From: Bacillota bacterium
Lineage (GTDB): Bacteria; Bacillota; Clostridia; Christensenellales; Pumilibacteraceae
Assembly: GCA_009777485.1 (NCBI GenBank)
Contig: WRLT01000007.1
Span: 1 to 64,000 of the forward strand
Reading direction: 5' to 3'
DNA length: 64,000 nt
Shown: piece after piece, positions 62,015 to 64,000 of the stretch
How positions within the stretch are numbered: the stretch's first letter is position 1
Layout: each line of letters opens with the position of its first letter
The notes under the pieces: model-generated
Databases searched by the model: none
What the model was told of the DNA's origin: nothing
What the model saw: only the letters and a program-made list of their open reading frames with translations
Made by a program: the position numbers and the translations under genes

Positions 62015-62119
62015 TTACACCGCCTTTATTTTTTCGTTTGCCAATTCAAAATCTTTTGCATACTCTTTCATGCAATCTTTTACTCTAATTCTTTCACTTG
62101 GTATTTTTTCGTTTTCCAT
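62015..62119 (-). CDS. Small coupled gene, 34 aa
   Basis: ATG 62119 follows AAGGTTGGAATT. The product starts MENEKIPSERIRVKDCMKEY and continues AKDFELANEKIKAV. It overlaps the end of the 167-aa gene by 26 nt in another frame and stops 1 nt before the ATG of the 92-aa gene, filling the only gap in the cluster. Hydrophilic, helical, no family. Real translation is plausible but unproven. Confidence 0.45.
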   Translation of the reverse strand: MENEKIPSERIRVKDCMKEYAKDFELANEKIKAV

Positions 62120-62597
62120 AATTCCAACCTTTTTTTATTATTTCAAAATCTATTGCTTTCTTTAATTGTTTTGGTTTTATGCCTTTAGTTTTATCAATAG
62201 TTATTATATCATCTGGTGAAAAAATATATCTTTCTGCATTCGCACAATTTATAATAATATTATCGCGTCTTACAATGGTTTTATTGAGTTTAGAAAGATG
62301 CCTATCATTTTCATATTCACTTTCTCCGCAAGAAACCAAAACAACGGGTTTATTATCACAAATAAATTTATTTTTCTTAAGTGTAACGATTTGCTTATCA
62401 CAGTGCGATGTTTGCAATATTCCATTTGCTGGTACAATAAGTTCATTTCCTAAAATAGATACTCTTGTTATTTCATCACCAGCGAAAAAGCAAATAAAAT
62501 TACCTACTTCTAAATCAATGGCAAAAACATCAATAAATGTGTTTCTATACCATTCTTCAGTTTTTTTAATTTCTTCATCACTCGGTATTTTTTCCAT
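62094..62597 (-). CDS. Hypothetical protein, 167 aa
   Basis: A soluble alpha/beta protein (FIDVFAIDLEVGNFICFFAG, VSILGNELIVPANGILQTSH, KPVVLVSCGESEY) without signal peptide. There are several Cys and His but no recognised motif. It sits between the FKYITLK-domain gene and the small 34-aa frame on one strand. ATG preceded by AGAGG. Function unknown. Confidence 0.65.
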   Translation of the reverse strand: MEKIPSDEEIKKTEEWYRNTFIDVFAIDLEVGNFICFFAGDEITRVSILGNELIVPANGILQTSHCDKQIVTLKKNKFICDNKPVVLVSCGESEYENDRHLSKLNKTIVRRDNIIINCANAERYIFSPDDIITIDKTKGIKPKQLKKAIDFEIIKKGWNYGKRKNTK

Positions 62598-62627
62598 TTT
62601 AACCTCTTTACTCTTTAGCTTGCTCCT

Positions 62628-63419
62628 TTAAAAACGAAATTTGTCGTGCGTTAAATATTCTGCGAATTTACGCTTCTTTTTTGCGTAAAATTGTGCAAGT
62701 TCTGGCAGGGTGGAATATTCTGTAAATTTTGGCTCTTCATTATCTATTTTTACGTGCGTGTAAAGTTCTTTTGTGTTTTCATCAGCATTTGGTGGACATT
62801 CAAATTGAATATTTTCTTTTTTCAAATTGCCTAATCTGCTGCCAATAAAGCAAGCAATCATTTGTTTAAGTGTAATATACTTAAACATATGCATTTTGAA
62901 TTCGTTCTTAAATTCAACTAGCAAGTCCACAATATGCATATTGTATAGTGCTTTTTGCTTTTCAAGTTCATATTCTAAATGCGGAAACATTTTTAAAAAC
63001 AATTCTGCTGCTTTTTCATTTGTTGGGTTGGCAATTTTTGCAAGTTCTGCTTTAAACTTTTTTTCGTCTGCCTTTGAAATAAGGCTTTTCTTTTCTTGTG
63101 GGTCGGCTAGCGCCCTTGCAATAAGTTCACCAACTTTCTTGCGGTCTTTCATATCCTCATTCGTGTAGCCGTAGGTGTTTGTTTTGGCTTTGCATTCATA
63201 CACAAGTTTTAGGTCTACTGGCATAAAAAACTCGCGGTCAATATAAATTAACTCATCTCTAAAACGCATATATTCCATCAGTTTAGTTTTGTTTTTGATT
63301 TGCGTAATAAAATCTGCATTTTGGTTAATGCAATCTAAAATATCTGCCTCTGTTATGTTGGGCAGTTCTTTTAAAAGTTCCTCTTTTACTCTTTTAATTT
63401 CCTCGTTACTGATTTTCAT
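62628..63419 (-). CDS. Hypothetical protein, 263 aa, with the FKYITLK domain
   Basis: From ATG 63419, which overlaps the stop of the upstream gene (ATGA). Helical, charged, soluble. Contains MRFRDELIYIDREFFMP and FKMHMFKYITLKQMIACFIG, both echoed in the 149-aa protein at 60.7 kb. No known family. A longer frame to 63452 is open but would overlap the upstream gene by 37 nt. Function unknown. Confidence 0.7.
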   Translation of the reverse strand: MKISNEEIKRVKEELLKELPNITEADILDCINQNADFITQIKNKTKLMEYMRFRDELIYIDREFFMPVDLKLVYECKAKTNTYGYTNEDMKDRKKVGELIARALADPQEKKSLISKADEKKFKAELAKIANPTNEKAAELFLKMFPHLEYELEKQKALYNMHIVDLLVEFKNEFKMHMFKYITLKQMIACFIGSRLGNLKKENIQFECPPNADENTKELYTHVKIDNEEPKFTEYSTLPELAQFYAKKKRKFAEYLTHDKFRF

Positions 63420-63817
63420 TTCCCACCGCCTTTCCAGCCGTTGTCCCGCCATTGTTGCAATTTCTCATTGATAATTTCATTTATTTTTTCATCTGATGTG
63501 CTTGCATAGATATTGCCATTTTCAAAAGACCTTGCAAGCCAAAATGCCGCCTTTTCGTAATCTTGCTTAACCCAGCACCCATTTTTGTAGAAACGGTAAA
63601 TCGTCCATTGCGCCTCTGCGTTGCCATATTCGGCGGCAATCATGTTGTAGGAAAATGCTTTTTCATAAAACTTTTCTGCGGTTTCAAGGTCGTTTTTGTT
63701 TTTATGAAAATCTGCTTCCATTTCCATTTCATGGGCATAGTTTTCGATTGCCTTGTGGTTGCTCTTTTTTATGACGGGTTCTTTTTTGGCCGTTACCATC
63801 AGCATTTCTTCTTTCAT
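63416..63817 (-). CDS. Sel1/TPR-like protein, 133 aa
   Basis: Contains a Sel1-type unit (AFSYNMIAAEYGNAEAQWTI, YRFYKNG) followed by DYEKAAFWLARSFENGN, and ends WKGGGK. Helical solenoid, soluble. ATG overlaps the stop of the upstream partial gene, and its own stop overlaps the next ATG, so the cluster is translated as a chain. Weak GGTGG before the ATG. Confidence 0.72.
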   Translation of the reverse strand: MKEEMLMVTAKKEPVIKKSNHKAIENYAHEMEMEADFHKNKNDLETAEKFYEKAFSYNMIAAEYGNAEAQWTIYRFYKNGCWVKQDYEKAAFWLARSFENGNIYASTSDEKINEIINEKLQQWRDNGWKGGGK

Positions 63818-64000
63818 TTTCCACCGCCGTTTTTGTTTAGCGGCTCAAAAACCGTTAATAGTTCTTCTTTTATTGTATCATAATTGATTTCTAAATAGCT
63901 TGCAGGAAGAGTTTCGTCTACGCCGTTCTTTCTTAAGTATGACTCGTCGCTTTCCTCGTCATTTCCAAAGGCAGACATATTGTCCAAATTCACCGCATTC
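63814..64000 (-). CDS. Partial gene, C-terminal 61 codons, unknown
   Basis: The frame is open to the window edge and ends NKNGGGK with a TGA that overlaps the next ATG. The visible part is acidic (FGNDEESDESYLRKNGVDET and EELLTVFEPL). The GGGK end matches the KGGGK end of the following gene. Family not recognisable from this piece. Confidence 0.6.
   Translation of the reverse strand, partial: NAVNLDNMSAFGNDEESDESYLRKNGVDETLPASYLEINYDTIKEELLTVFEPLNKNGGGK

Overview
The window looks like a chromosomal segment of an uncultured, endospore-forming member of the Firmicutes (class Clostridia or close to it). The grounds are a ger(K)ABC-type germinant receptor, a SpoIVFB-like intramembrane protease, a hidden spoVM, the mcsA/mcsB/clpC protein-arginine kinase and unfoldase genes, and the Firmicutes housekeeping order yicC-gmk-rpoZ-coaBC-priA-def-fmt-rsmB-rlmN-rsgA-rpe-spoVM. 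No finer placement is supported. No rRNA, tRNA, CRISPR array or intact transposon was seen.

Layout. 0.2-1.4 kb: two unrecognised genes, one a lipoprotein. 1.6-5.1 kb: rqcP, a fused ispDF, and ktrB-ktrA. 5.1-8.8 kb: germinant receptor operon, convergent to the Ktr genes. 8.9-15.2 kb: a DUF3810-like membrane metalloprotease candidate, an Mg2+ P-type ATPase, a lipoprotein of five InlB-type repeats, and a free-standing small RNA gene. 15.4-19.6 kb: a two-gene unit, SPFH/zinc-ribbon protein plus zinc-ribbon/TPR/TIR/BspA-LRR protein, whose transcribed leader carries 23 tandem TTGC units. 19.7-25.6 kb: sugar-isomerase-like TIM barrel, pgi, hpf, a CFI-box protein, yidD and dispersed repeats. 25.6-32.2 kb: comEB-mcsA-ank-ank-mcsB-clpC, with two ankyrin genes inside the arginine-kinase operon and no ctsR. 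32.3-34.4 kb: groES-groEL without a CIRCE operator. 34.4-38.3 kb: AT-rich accessory patch with an IS3 remnant, a row of small genes (two paralogous) and a fragment of an RHS/YD-repeat protein, probably a decayed polymorphic-toxin locus with orphan immunity-like genes. 38.4-49 kb: MGH1-like glycoside hydrolase, RNase G/E, two radical-SAM-linked genes, a lipoprotein, SpoIVFB-like protease and a large GLUG-repeat membrane protein. 49.1-60.6 kb: the housekeeping cluster, in which prpC/prkC are absent between rlmN and rsgA and replaced by an AT-rich membrane protein. 60.7-64 kb: an AT-rich set of translationally coupled Sel1-like and unknown genes.

Promoters are readable, mostly TTGNNN-N17-TATACT/TATAAT. 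In at least six genes (rqcP, DUF3810, comEB, the TIGR03960 radical SAM gene, the GLUG protein, yicC) the start codon lies only 5-8 nt after the -10 box, so the messages should be leaderless, while neighbouring genes carry good Shine-Dalgarno sites.

The best candidates for an undescribed system are the simple-sequence-repeat-headed SPFH plus TIR-LRR pair (15.4-19.6 kb) and the independent small RNA at about 15.0-15.16 kb, whose apical loop is complementary to Shine-Dalgarno sequences.
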